Of a stretch of DNA of 64,000 bases, positions 10,406 to 19,647 are shown piece by piece. A program made the position numbers and the translations under genes. The notes beneath the pieces were generated by a model. It was not told where the DNA came from and searched no databases. It worked only from the letters and a program-made list of their open reading frames with translations. The DNA comes from Symbiodinium microadriaticum (taxonomy: Eukaryota; Sar; Dinophyceae; Suessiales; Symbiodiniaceae), in assembly GCA_001939145.1 (NCBI GenBank), contig LSRX01000514.1, positions 236,922 to 300,921 of the forward strand. Direction: 5' to 3'. Position 1 is the stretch's first letter; the number at the start of each line of letters is the position of its first letter.

Positions 10406-10602
10406 GCTAGGAACGCTTGGAACTTCGAAACCAGCCCCAGAGCTCCTAAATCCTGCGCCCGGGCAGGCGTTTCGGGCCCCACTTAAATGCAGGGGCCTCT
10501 ACCCTACGGCTCTAAAGGGCTCATATGTTATTTTTTATTAATTAAGGGTTTAGGGTTTAGGGTTTAAGGACTCGTATTTTAAGTCCAAAGGACTCGTAGG
10601 CT

Positions 10603-10890
10603 GATGGCTCAGAGTGACGAGGGGGAAAAGCTCACGAAGAAGCAAGCAGAGGCGAAGTGGCAAGAGATGCAGAAGGATGACAAAGTCTTGAAGACTCGTG
10701 GCGACAATGATCGATTATTCGGATCTGGCCAAGCAGAAATCCATTGAACAGGAGCAAAAGCTCCGCGCCAAAATGGATGCTAAGCAGCTGGCTGACAAAG
10801 CGCAGGCGCTGTTCCTTGCTGGTGCTGTTTCCGGCTCCAGCCTCAATGTGGACACCAACCTCATCGCTTTTAGGGCCCAAAGACCACACT
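10603..10890 (+). pseudogene. Coding remnant with internal frame break
   Basis: The first part from ATG 10603 reads MAQSDEGEKLTKKQAEAKWQ onward (about 31 codons). The second part, in the next frame from about 10698, reads IDYSDLAKQKSIEQEQKL onward to about 10870. The two frames abut near 10690 with no room for an intron, so a small indel is likely. The lysine/glutamate-rich composition suggests helices or coiled coil. I cannot name the family. TTTAGGG lies just upstream. Confidence 0.5.
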
Positions 10891-11451
10891 AGACAAGGCT
10901 TTTAGGCTCTTTTGAGCCTTAGGGCAATAATTAGAATAGGGTTTCGGGGTATAGTATAGAATAATCATAATATAAGGAACCCTAAAAAAGTATGAGTAAC
11001 TGAGTAACTGTTAAGGCCTGCATATTACCCACAAACGTCCCGCACCCCAAGCCCCGAAGCCTTCGATCACTTTTTTAGGGTTTAGGGCCTATAAGGTTTA
11101 AGCACTTGGATGTTGGAGCTTTTAGAGTACAGTGTGTCGGGTAGAATTAAGGTTTATGGGTTTTGGGCAGGTTTACAGCCCAAACATTTAGCATCTCGCG
11201 CTCCACAAGACCTTCGCGTCCTGCGCATTGCACAGTCGTGTGTTCGCTGAAACCGCCGTATGTTCATGGAAGACGGCCATAGGGTTAAGAGCGTAGGGTG
11301 CACAGCATAAGTCTGGATTCTGGAGACTTGGTCTAATGTATGACACACCAAAACCCCTTTAACCCTAAACCCGGACCCTACACCCCTAATGCCCAAACTT
11401 AACCCTGAAAGCGAAAAGTCCCTCCACTCCCGATATTGGACTATTGTCCAG

Positions 11452-11530
11452 GTGGCTTCAGGATGGCTTGCTGCCGGCCACATTCAGACGCTGCCAGAAT
11501 TTCGACCCGACATCCATGCACCGATAGCTC
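11452..11530 (+). CDS. Possible exon, fibronectin III-like segment
   Basis: Acceptor TTGTCCAG. One frame reads WLQDGLLPATFRRCQNFDP up to a TAG at 11524-11526; it resembles MEGLLPDTRY of the 9238 island. A second frame is also open, so the assignment is weak. Confidence 0.3.
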
Positions 11531-11642
11531 TTGTATTTTTGTTGAGGAAGAGGGGTTGTTCACGGGCTTCATGTTTGTCTAGAGGGTTTGTCTGTGTGTG
11601 GGGTGGCTTTATAGGATGTGATGTTAAGACGGCTTAGAGTGC

Positions 11643-11749
11643 ACTTGGAGGGTCGGGGGACTTAGTAAGTAGTTATTTTATAGACTCATAGGTATCATAA
11701 CCCTATGAATCTACTTATTGCCATTTACTAAGCCCCCGACCCTCCAAGC
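11643..11749. mobile_element. Family A inverted-repeat element, intact
   Basis: Near-perfect arms (CTTGGAGGGTCGGGGGACTT / AAGCCCCCGACCCTCCAAG) around a 55-bp AT-rich core. The left arm continues GTAAGTAG. Confidence 0.85.
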
Positions 11750-11773
11750 AGGGCGTAGAGTTGAGGGTGAGTG

Positions 11774-11900
11774 TTGTTCAAGGGTTCAGGTTCTGAGAGT
11801 TTAGCGTTTAGTGAAATTTCGGGTTTAGGGTCTTGGCGTTCAAGGGTTCAGGCTCTTAGAGTTTAGGCTTTAGTGAAATTCAGGGTTTAGGGTCTTGGAG
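11774..11900 (+). repeat. Two-copy tandem repeat, about 62 bp
   Basis: GTTCAAGGGTTCAGG ... TTTAGTGAAATT occurs twice (starting near 11776 and 11838), each followed by a TTTAGGG unit. Confidence 0.7.
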
Positions 11901-11995
11901 TTCTCCGGTTCCTGTTTTTTTGTTGTCTTCGGAGGGTTTGGGGTTTGGGTTGAAAGGCCGTGCCCCGGTGTGATCGCATGATCGGGAGCAATGCC

Positions 11996-12172
11996 GAGAC
12001 CCCCGGGAGGATCTAGCAAGTAGATCCCCTAATTTGGGACTGTAACTACTAGTGTTACTAAAGGATACTTTTATAGGGAACCCTGAAGGGATCTAACCCT
12101 AACTACTAAAAGATACTGTTATAGGGAACCCCCTTTAAGGGATCTATTTTTTTGGATCCTTCCCCGGGGTCT
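11996..12172. mobile_element. Family L inverted-repeat element
   Basis: Outer arms CCCCGGGAGGATC and GGATCCTTCCCCGGGG, with an internal duplicated segment (TACTAAA-GATAC-TTATAGGGAACC). It ends 13 bp before the acceptor of the 12186 exon. A relative is at 17055. Confidence 0.65.
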
Positions 12173-12185
12173 GGGTGCATTGTAG

Positions 12186-12227
12186 GCCGAAGCACGAAGG
12201 TTCCAGAGGACAGAATCATTGTACTCA
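12186..12227 (+). CDS. Putative 42-bp coding exon
   Basis: Fourteen codons, AEARRFQRTESLYS, between CATTGTAG and the donor GTTAGT; phase 0 at both ends. The acceptor lies just downstream of the family L element. Confidence 0.5.
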
Positions 12228-12289
12228 GTTAGTCTTTGAGCCAAAGCCCTGAACTCCAATCTCGAAAGCCTTAAAGGTTTAGGGAAGTT

Positions 12290-12470
12290 TAGGGGTTTAG
12301 GAGTTTAGGGTTTAGGGCTTAAGGGTTTCCGGTTTAGGGCTTAGGGGTTTAGGGGTTCAGGGGTTTAGGGGCTTAAGGGTTTCCGGTTTAGGGCTTAGGG
12401 GTTTAGGGGTTCAGGGGTTTAGGGGTTTAGGGTTTAGGGTTTAGGGGTTTAGGGTTTAGGGCCCAAACTC
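12290..12470. repeat. TTTAGGG-type array with tandem higher-order unit
   Basis: Degenerate TTTAGGG with a repeated block (CTTAAGGGTTTCCGGTTTAG) twice. Confidence 0.9.
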
Positions 12471-12962
12471 CAAACGCCGCATGCTTTAAACTTTGCCAGG
12501 GCCGGCCTGATGTCTCATATGACTACTGTGAGAGGTGCCTTAAGCTTAATATTACATGCCGTGCTACACGCATGTAAGTATTCATGTGCTTTCAATAACC
12601 TACAATGGGCCTACAAAATTCAGCAAATTCCATAATACAATATGCAATAAACTCCTAAACCAACCAGAACTAACGCAAAGGACTTGGATGTGGAACTGAC
12701 GGGGCTCGTCTTGCTTGTGCAGCCCTTGTGCCTGTGGCTCTTGGTTTAGTTTCTTGCTAGGGCTGGTATGAGCCATGACTTTCTTTGATATCTGCACCCT
12801 ACACCGAACCAGGTTTAGGGAATCAGGTGTAGGGTAGGGATTGGGGAGGAGGGATTCGGGTTTTCTTGGCTTGGGGTTCGTTGGTTTATGGATTTGTCAC
12901 GGCTTCTATATTATAGAGTGTTGAAAACCCTAAACCCTAAACCGTGGGGATTACACGGTTCA

Positions 12963-13010
12963 GGCCCTAGACAGAACCTTCACGATAGAGGCCCAAGGAA
13001 CATCCGACAG
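12963..13010 (+). CDS. Possible coding exon
   Basis: After ACGGTTCAG the frame reads ALDRTFTIEAQGTSDR and could continue to a TGA near 13026. No clear GT donor is chosen; the call is from composition. Confidence 0.35.
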
Positions 13011-13487
13011 GAGCCTGATGCTTTGAAAGACCTATAGAATCTTGCACACCCTAAACTAAACCCTATACCCCTAAACTCAAAAACCCTAAACCCTAAATCC
13101 CCTAAGCCCTAAACTCTAAGCCATAGACAGCAACAGCCTTCGAGGATCCCCAAAACCGCGACAAGCATGTACAGCCTGGAAGCCCTAGGGACACCTGAAA
13201 TCCTGCAACACCCGAATTCTCTCGAGTGTAGGCTTAAGTGCTCCTAGGAATAGTCTTGATGTCTGTGACAATATCTTGGCTCTAAGGGTGCCCTAAACCC
13301 TAAACCCTTAACCCCTTTCCCCCTGAACGCCTAAACCCCTAAACCCTAAACCCCTAAAATTCTGAACGCCTAAACCCCTAAACCTCTAAACTGTACATAA
13401 ACCCCTGAACCCCCGAACCCCCTGAACCCCTTAAACCCCGTACATAAACCCTTACACCCCTGAACCCTGAACCCCCACACCCTAACT

Positions 13488-13590
13488 GTGACCCCAAACC
13501 CTACAAAATAGTAGGTTTTGACCCCTTAAATTAGAGGGTAGAACCCTTAAAACATTTTAAAAACGGTAGGTTTTGGGATCCCCAGGTACA
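13488..13590. mobile_element. Family N inverted-repeat element
   Basis: Arms TGACCCCAAACCCTAC and GTAGGTTTTGGGATCCCCAG, right flank TA. Relatives at 18187 and 43437. Confidence 0.7.
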
Positions 13591-13647
13591 CCCCTCAACC
13601 TCCTGTACCCGTAAACCCTCAACCCGTAAACCCCGAACCCCCTAAAC

Positions 13648-13709
13648 CCTATGGGCCCCTAAGTAGTTCCTTTTTGGGATTACCTTATAGGATTTACTTA
13701 GGGCCTAGG
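13648..13709. mobile_element. Family C element, internally deleted
   Basis: CTATGGGCCCCTAAGTAG / CTTAGGGCCTAGGGGCCTATAG arms with the family core GGGATTACCTTATAGGAT. Confidence 0.65.
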
Positions 13710-13795
13710 GGCCTATAGACAGAAACCCCTAAACCCTTAAACCCCCGAACCCCTACACCCTAAACCCTAAACCCTGAACCTTAAGCCCTAAACAG

Positions 13796-13889
13796 GTGCC
13801 CGACGAAGACCTTGGAGGCGTACACGCTGGGAGTGGTGCCTGCGCTGGCCGAGAACCGCCTTTGGGCTAAATTTTGCTGGCTTAATTTG
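13796..13889 (+). CDS. Putative coding exon, protein unknown
   Basis: After AAACAG the frame reads CPTKTLEAYTLGVVPALAEN and remains open to GTGTGG at 13890. It sits between a CCCTAAA array and a TTTAGGG array. Function unknown. Confidence 0.5.
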
Positions 13890-14025
13890 GTGTGGGGTTT
13901 AGGGTTTAGGGTTGAGGGTTTAGGGTTTAGGGTTGAGGGCTTAGGTGGTGTGGGGTTTAGGGTTTAGGGTTGAGGGTTAAGGTTTTTTGTTGACGGTTTA
14001 GGGTTTAGGGTTTAGGGAGGGCCTT
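13890..14025. repeat. TTTAGGG array
   Basis: G-rich telomere-like units follow the exon island directly. Confidence 0.85.
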
Positions 14026-14335
14026 TGCATTCAGATGTTGGCCCTTAAGACTTAGAATGGGCTTTTGGGGTATTTTCTATGTACTATAATTAGAATGAGA
14101 GTTTGGCTTTTGTGGTAAGTCTTAGGGGAGTGAGTTGGGCTTAGTATCCCTGGTAGTTGCCAAACATAGCAAGGCAAGCCAGAGGGGGATTGAGCAGGCA
14201 GCAGCCTACCCAAAGCCCTAAACCATAAACCTCCTACAACCAACCCGACCCCTCATCCTTGTAGCCGCAGTTCCATCGATATAAATATAGAGCAACAACC
14301 CTAAACCCTAAATCCTAAACCCAACAACGTTTCAG

Positions 14336-14426
14336 AAGGAACCAACTACACCGTGGCCTTGCCGAATGCGGACTTCGCCCTCAACTGCAGTGACGAGGAG
14401 GACTTGTTCCTAGAGATTGCTGGGCG
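14336..14426 (+). CDS. Putative coding exon, possibly extracellular
   Basis: Acceptor CAACGTTTCAG; frame GTNYTVALPNADFALNCSDE then EDLFLEIAGR, with a possible GTTGTG donor at 14427. Two N-glycosylation-type sequons (NYT, NCS) would fit a secreted or surface protein. A worn family A element starts at 14437, 10 bp past the donor. Confidence 0.5.
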
Positions 14427-14436
14427 GTTGTGCTTG

Positions 14437-14620
14437 CTTGAAGGATCGGGGGACTTCGGAAGTAGGTATTTTATAGGGTTTAGGGTTTAGGGTTTAGGGT
14501 TAAGGGGTTTAGGGTTTAGCGGTTTAGGGTTTAGGGTTATCATAACCCCAGTTAGGATGCCCTTAGGGTACTTATGAGTCTACTTATTGCCTACTTACTA
14601 AGTCCCCCGACCCTTCAAGT
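14437..14620. mobile_element. Family A element invaded by TTTAGGG
   Basis: Arms CTTGAAGGATCGGGGGACTT and AAGTCCCCCGACCCTTCAAG. About 75 bp of TTTAGGG units (14475-14537) sit inside the loop, between family A core sequences. Confidence 0.75.
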
Positions 14621-15047
14621 ACACAGAGGCAATACATGGGTCCTGACACCCTAGATGGAGCCTTCTTTGAGAGCGACGCCCCATGTCAGTTCTTGAGGAG
14701 GATATAGCTCGGGTCAGGATTTGGGCTGCAATGACTATCGTGCTTTTCTTCTCCGCAAGGGCTGCCCTCCAGAGTGGAAGCCAGAAAGTTGGAGCTTCGT
14801 AATCTTCATGATGATTCATGCTAGGTGTTAAGGTTCACTGTAAGCCTTTCAGAATATTACAAAGGTCTGAAGAACTACGAGCTACCATTCACACCAGTAT
14901 AGTCCCCACATAATGATACCAAGCTGCAAGCCAAAGCCCTAGAGCACTGAGTTAAGCCAATCTACCTGTAAAGCTCTGAATGCCCATAAAGCCCTAAACC
15001 CCAAACCCTAAACCCAATGCCATATTTAAAAGGGAGCTTGAGCGCAG

Positions 15048-15113
15048 GCGTCCTGGCAGTTGCAGCTTTTGGCAACCCCTCGAAGCAAATATGCGACCTG
15101 GACACCTGCGGGG
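15048..15113 (+). CDS. Putative 66-bp coding exon
   Basis: Twenty-two codons starting ASWQLQLLATPRSKYATW between GAGCGCAG and the donor GTTTGGGG; phase 0. CCCTAAA upstream, TTTAGGG downstream. Function unknown. Confidence 0.5.
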
Positions 15114-15311
15114 GTTTGGGGTGTTTAGGGTTCAGGGCCCCAGAACCTTATCGATTTCAGGACCCAATAAATCATGTGAGTGTAGTTAGGTTGTCGGACC
15201 AACAAGAGGAATTGACAGCTGTCTCAAATCGGTACCTGGGAGCCCGGAACCTTATGAATTGTAATCTCCAATGACAGCGTAGGGTTTGATGATCAATGCT
15301 GCAACTCCCCT

Positions 15312-15410
15312 ATTGATGACATAAATCCTGCATTCTCTTAAGGACCCTAAACTGTGGGAATTATGGTTTATTCCTTTTCATGGGTAATGCAGGATTTATT
15401 TCATCCACCC
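15312..15410. mobile_element. Family B inverted-repeat element
   Basis: Arms ATTGATGACATAAATCCTGC and GCAGGATTTATTTCATCCAC. Confidence 0.75.
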
Positions 15411-15759
15411 TATGGTTTACTCTTGAAGATTCAGGATATGGAGTCGCCAGGTTTTGGCTATAAACCAGAACTCCAGAGCAGGGAATAATCTGCAATGAAA
15501 AGATTGATAATTTCGGGTGTCTGTGCGACTGTCCCCTTGCTGTGCTTATCTAGTTCTACGTATTACATGATACCAGAAAACTTTGCCATTGATCTTAATC
15601 CCCTATGTTGGGCACCAGCTCTCGATGAAAACCATAGGGTCTGAAGTTGCCTCAAGGGGGGAGTTTAGGAATATGGGGTATATGGGGTTTAGGGGTAGTA
15701 TGGTTGGGGGTTATATGAGGTATGCGGGGTGGTTGATGAGTGGGCTCTCTCTGCATCAG

Positions 15760-15835
15760 GGACGGCTCCGCTCAGACGAAAATAATCCGAAGCCTGCTCA
15801 TCCGATCCTCCCAGGTTTATCTAGGACATTTTCAG
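15760..15835 (+). CDS. Putative coding exon running into element M
   Basis: After CTGCATCAG the frame reads GRLRSDENNPKPAHPILP. It either ends at GTTTAT (15815) or continues GLSRTFS inside the left arm of the family M element, to a better donor TTTTCAG|GTGGGT at 15836. Confidence 0.5.
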
Positions 15836-15936
15836 GTGGGTAGTTACCGTGATAGGAGCCTTATAGAAGGTCTCTATACCTTGTAGAAGCCTTATAGAAG
15901 CCTATACACCCTAAACTCCCCACCTGTAGTTTCCTT
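15820..15936. mobile_element. Family M inverted-repeat element
   Basis: Arms TCTAGGACATTTTCAGGTGG and CCCCACCTGTAGTTTCC. The left arm includes TCAG|GTGGGT, usable as a donor, and the right arm CACCTGTAG, usable as an acceptor. Relatives at 18607 and 47986. Confidence 0.7.
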
Positions 15937-16183
15937 TAAGTTTAGGGTTTAGGGTTTAGGGTCCTGCAAACTCTAGGCAGCCATCGGGAAGCCGTGGTTT
16001 CGGGTTGCAAGGGCTCGGGGTTTGGGGTTGGCTGTGGACCTTCTCGAACACAACTCCTAGCATTCAGCAGCACGTCCAAGCAGCCGCCTCTCCAAAACAA
16101 CCTTCTTAGGGTTTCGGGTTGTGGGTTTTGGGTATGTCGACGAGTCGAGAGGTAGATCACAAGACGTGCGTTCTGAGTATGCA

Positions 16184-16296
16184 GGCTTAGTTCAATCCCT
16201 ACGCCCTGAGCTCAACCTCATACTCACGCAGCCGAATATCCTGGATCATAAAGCCATGAGCCCTAGATACTTCGCCCTTATGCCAAGCATCCTTAA
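16184..16296 (+). CDS. Possible coding exon
   Basis: After AGTATGCAG the frame reads LVQSLRPELNLILTQPNILD and stays open past 16290. It abuts the next island in another frame; a splice junction between them is not resolved. Confidence 0.35.
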
Positions 16297-16395
16297 AGCG
16301 AGGCCTCTGCGAACATCACCTGGGATGACGGCACCTCCCAAAACGACCAAAGTGTGGCACTGGCGGTGCTGAAGTTGCCAGCCGAGGAGGCATAG
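16297..16395 (+). CDS. Putative exon, Calx-beta-like strand
   Basis: The frame reads SEASANITWDDGTSQNDQSV then ALAVLKLPAEEA and a TAG at 16393 (or a GC-type donor just before it). The I-T-W-D-D-G turn followed by an alternating hydrophobic strand recalls Calx-beta repeats of adhesion proteins; this is only a resemblance. Confidence 0.5.
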   Translation, partial: SEASANITWDDGTSQNDQSVALAVLKLPAEEA

Positions 16396-16495
16396 CGGTT
16401 TGATACCGAATCGGTTCTCTGGGACTGTTTAAAGGTTTTTCTTTTCAACCGTACCGTCCGAGTCTAAGGGGGATCTGTGGCCTATATCATATAGT

Positions 16496-16519
16496 AAAAC
16501 CCATATAATATGGGTTTTA
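16496..16519. other. Short perfect palindrome
   Basis: AAAACCCATA and its complement TATGGGTTTT face each other around a TA centre, forming a compact hairpin. Confidence 0.7.
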
Positions 16520-16693
16520 CGGAATCGTTGTGGGTTTGGGTGCTTTGAGGGCCTAGGAAGGTTTTCGGGCAATAGGGTTTAGGGGGCGAGGGCCTTTGCA
16601 GGGCTCTTGCAAAGGGCCTGAAACGAAACCTAAAGTCTTAAAGCCCTGAACCCTAAACCCTAAAGCCCTGAACCCTGTCTTTGGTGGTTTCAG

Positions 16694-16751
16694 GTCTTGG
16701 CGGTTTTGCCGCTTCGATGCTGCATTGTGTGCATGATGTTTCTCCAGGAGT
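16694..16751 (+). CDS. Putative exon, hydrophobic segment
   Basis: After GGTTTCAG the frame reads VLAVLPLRCCIVCMMFLQ, which could be a membrane segment. CCCTAAA upstream and TTTAGGG downstream match the usual island layout. Confidence 0.4.
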
Positions 16752-17054
16752 GTGCCCTACATTAAGGGGGGGCGGTTTAGGGTTTAGGGTCCTTTGAAAA
16801 GGGATCTACAGTGCGATTCCTTTAAGGACACCACAAAGGCCCCTCAATCGTGAAGCCTAAACCCCAGGTTCAGCACAGTGTAGAGGTCTTTTCGTCTCCG
16901 AACCTGTAGCTTGAAATCGAACTTCTCATTCCCTAACCCTAGATCCTAGCCGAGAGGAGAGTGAGAGCAGTGATGTAAGGCCCATTCCAAGCATGGCACT
17001 TTTGTTTCAGGGGCCTGAACTCCCCCAAACCCCAGAAACCTCTAGATACCGGAG

Positions 17055-17215
17055 CCCCGGGAGGGATCCCCGAGTGGGGGGTGCCTATCCCCTAAACCCT
17101 GGGCCCTAAACCCCCTAAATCCCAAATCCTAAGCCGTAAACATGAAGTATCTTTTGTTTAGTATGGGGTCCCAAGTTGGGGGGTTCTACATTCTAGATCC
17201 TTCCGAGGGTCTGGG
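17055..17215. mobile_element. Family L inverted-repeat element
   Basis: Arms CCCCGGGAGGGATCCCC and AGATCCTTCCGAGGGTCTGG with CCCTAAA units lodged in the middle. Confidence 0.55.
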
Positions 17216-17590
17216 GTATAGCTATAGCCTTCATTCTGAGCCTCCATCCCCGACGCAGACCGCGCGCAAGCACCACGAAACCCCATCCAGGTGCTAACCA
17301 CCATGGACTTGACGGTGAGCGTGGCTGCCGGCTGTCAGTGCGAATTTCGGACCTATTCTGTCCAGGCTCCTGCTATTTGCTGTTGGGGTTTGGGCAATAA
17401 AACTGTTGGCAATTAAATTAAAAAAACTCGGATACTTAGACTTTAAACACCAAGCGCTTCTAAAGCCTAGGACCCTGAACCCGAAACCGACCACATCCTA
17501 CGACCCCGAACTGTAGAGACTTGGAGCCCGAGGTTGGGTAGGACCCTAAACCCTGATTGAGGGGACCTAAATAATTAATTACCAATACGA

Positions 17591-17616
17591 TGTTTTTTTT
17601 TTTTTTGGGGGGGGGT
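17591..17616 (+). repeat. T-run joined to G-run
   Basis: About 16 T followed directly by about 9 G; same orientation as the tract at 9903-9931. Confidence 0.9.
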
Positions 17617-17738
17617 CCTTAATATGAGTATAGTATCATGTACCCCCCAAAACCCTGTTCTAATGATTAAGGCCCATATATTAAACCCTAAACCGTGGGC
17701 TGACGAGATCGGATCAGGGTTTGGGATGCCGTCTTCAG

Positions 17739-18130
17739 AGGGGGGCTGCGAAGCACTGTGCTTCGTCAGCTGCTGATGAACTCATCGTGTACGGCAGCCT
17801 CCAAGATCCGGTGAGCAAGATGAAAGACCAGTTGAAGATAGACTTCCCGCCCTCGGGCGCCATTGAGTCCTTGCGGCAGCTGCTGTCTGCAGACGATGGA
17901 AGCCAGGCCGATCGCGACGGCCTCCCGACCGAGGACATGCAGACGGATGCGATGCAGCTGCAGGATCGGGTCAGACAGGTTGCGAAAGCAAAAGCTTCGA
18001 AAATGTCTGAAATTGTCGCACCGGGTTCGAGCAGTAGCTCGGCAATCGCGACGACGATGGCGTCGGCGATCGCTTGCCGCGTGGCTTTGGGTGTCGACGA
18101 AGCTGGAGTCGTCATCGTGATCGCTTGGAG
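17739..18130 (+). CDS. Largest open exon of the window, function unknown
   Basis: After CCGTCTTCAG about 130 codons stay open: RGAAKHCASSAADELIVYGS at the start, then a charged helical middle (KMKDQLKIDFPPSGAIESLR; LQDRVRQVAKAKASKMSE), a serine run and an Ala/Val-rich hydrophobic end (about residues 105-125). Composition is protein-like and free of repeats. The 3' end is uncertain, and a GTGAGC inside could be an earlier donor. CCCTAAA upstream, TTTAGGG from 18169. No family recognised. Confidence 0.55.
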
Positions 18131-18186
18131 TGAAAGGTTTGGAGTTCCATTGGTTGAAAGTGCGCTATGGTTTAGGGTTTAGGGTT

Positions 18187-18282
18187 TACCTGTGACCCCA
18201 AACACTACAAAACAGTAGGTTATGACCCCTTAACTAGAGGGTCGAAGCCTTAAAACGGTAGGGTTTTTGGATCCCCAGGTAG
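18187..18282. mobile_element. Family N inverted-repeat element
   Basis: Bounded by TA on both sides: TACCTGTGACCCCAAACAC ... TTTTTGGATCCCCAGGTA. Confidence 0.75.
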
Positions 18283-18410
18283 GGTTTACGGCTTTTTTGT
18301 AGCTTGAAAGCAAAAACCTAGCAATTATACAGCAGCACCAAGGTCGATAATGTAGGAAGATACGGTTGGTTTAGGGTTTAGGCTCTAGGGTTTAGGGTTT
18401 AGGGTTTAAT

Positions 18411-18503
18411 GGTATAAATCCTGCATTACCCCTATATAAGGAATATACCACAATTCCCATAGATTAGGGTCCGTAAGGTAATGCAGGATCTATATCATCA
18501 ACA
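18411..18503. mobile_element. Family B element
   Basis: GGTATAAATCCTGCATTACC ... GGTAATGCAGGATCTATATC then ATCAACAG|TA. The left tip is lost next to a TTTAGGG run. Confidence 0.75.
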
Positions 18504-18606
18504 GTAGGGATCACGAACTAGGCCTTAATTCAGATTCAGGAAGTCGGGTTTCGGGCTTGCGGACCTTTGGGGTTGAAGCTTAGGGAGTCTTTACCTATAC
18601 CGAAAG

Positions 18607-18757
18607 GAAACTACAGGTGGGGAGTTTAAGGTATATTAGAAGCCTTATAGAAGCCATATATTACTATTATGTAGTGCTTCTATAAGGCTTCTATAAGGTA
18701 TATAGACCTTCTTTAGGGCTCCTTTCTTTCCGAAACTACCCACCTGAAAGATGTCCT
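18607..18757. mobile_element. Family M inverted-repeat element, long copy
   Basis: Runs from CTACAGGTGGGGAG to TACCCACCTGAAAGATGTCC; the core holds a second hairpin (AGAAGCCTTATAGAAGCC / GGCTTCTATAAGGCTTCT). Confidence 0.75.
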
Positions 18758-18954
18758 AGATATACCTTGCACAGATCTGCGGGGATGATTCTGGTTAGAG
18801 CGCCTCTTCTAGGTAGACCTTTGGGATATTATATTGTTTTTCCTCCCTTACTTGGGCTTATCCCTAAACGTTAAGCCCTAAACCCTATTTCCCAATAGTT
18901 TGCAGCGGCTTTAAAGGGCCAGCCAGCTCTTTCCTCACTTCTAAGTCTGCCCAG

Positions 18955-19000
18955 CTGCACACCTTGCACCGACAAAGCTGCATGCGATAAGAGAAGCTCT
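18955..19000 (+). CDS. Putative cysteine-rich coding exon
   Basis: Frame CTPCTDKAACDKRSS after TGCCCAG, ending at a full-consensus donor GTAAGT at 19001. The C-x2-C-x5-C spacing fits a small disulfide module of a secreted or surface protein, in keeping with the cysteine-rich islands at 47280 and 51393. Confidence 0.55.
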
Positions 19001-19150
19001 GTAAGTTTTGAGCTAGGGTTTATAGGGATTAGGGTTTAGCGTTTAGGATTTAGGGATTTAAAGGTCTGAACTCTTGAAGCCGCAACCTCTTCGAACGAAG
19101 CACACGGCGAACTTACAAAGTCCTTCGATCCTGGAAGCCCTGAATCCCAG

Positions 19151-19189
19151 AAAGAGCGACTTCCAGAGCCTCAAGTACCCAGAGACTCC
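19151..19189 (+). CDS. Putative exon interrupted by element E
   Basis: After GAATCCCAG the frame reads KERLPEPQ then VPRDS, the last five residues lying in the left arm of element E; the donor GTTATC is at 19190. Splicing to 19344 (acceptor ATATTAG) continues SLWVYR in frame, and a second splice across element G (19363-19477) continues RLLGPGFLNQ. The 19-nt middle exon would come wholly from element arms. Confidence 0.4.
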
Positions 19190-19355
19190 GTTATCCCTGC
19201 CTTATAATTAAGGAATATACCTTAAACTATAAGAGGACCTATACTAAGATTTAAGGAATATTCGTTAATTGAGGAATCTACCTTAAACTATAATAGGAAC
19301 CCTAATAAGATTTAAGGTCTATTCCTTGCTTAAGGGATATTAGAGTCTCTGGGTA
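19175..19355. mobile_element. Family E element, core duplicated
   Basis: TA|CCCAGAGACTCC ... GGAGTCT-type arm ending CTCTGGG|TA (right arm AGAGTCTCTGGG). The inner segment AAGGAATATACCTTAAACTATA is repeated, making this copy longer than its relatives. Confidence 0.75.
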
Positions 19356-19477
19356 TATAGGAGTTTCCGGAAATTAGGGTACCTTATTCTAGGGGCCTTA
19401 TACTAAGGATCCTACTATTTAGGGTGCTATGTTAGGGTCCGTATTAGGGTCCCCTATTTTCGGAAACCTCCATATAG
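19356..19477. mobile_element. Family G element back-to-back with E
   Basis: TATAGGAGTTTCCGGAAATT ... CTATTTTCGGAAACCTCC followed by ATATA. It starts immediately after element E, the two sharing a TATATA junction. Confidence 0.75.
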
Positions 19478-19559
19478 GGCTTCTAGGGCCAGGGTTTCTT
19501 AATCAGATTCCTACATTACACCTTAAACTTAAACCCTAAACCCCAAACCCCCCATATAG

Positions 19560-19647
19560 GCCATGGGTCTCCGGCTTCGCTTCGACATGGCGACGCCTCG
19601 GGTGACGAAGGCCAACGGCGATGAGGCCCATGCCCTCAGGCTTAGGG
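19560..19647 (+). CDS. Putative coding exon, basic
   Basis: After CATATAG the frame reads AMGLRLRFDMATPRVTKANG then DEAHALRL. CCCTAAA upstream, TTTAGGG-like downstream. Function unknown. Confidence 0.45.

Larger units (their letters stand above)
13290..13795. repeat. CCCTAAA array holding elements C and N
   Basis: Degenerate CCCTAAA/CCCCTAAAC over about 500 bp, interrupted by a family N element (13488-13590) and a short family C element (13648-13709). Confidence 0.85.

Noticed and set aside
16941..16975. Exon shared with 8635-8690 (common GAGAGCAGTGATGTA)
   Set aside because: Only about 15 bases match and the reading frames differ; too short to claim a duplicated exon.
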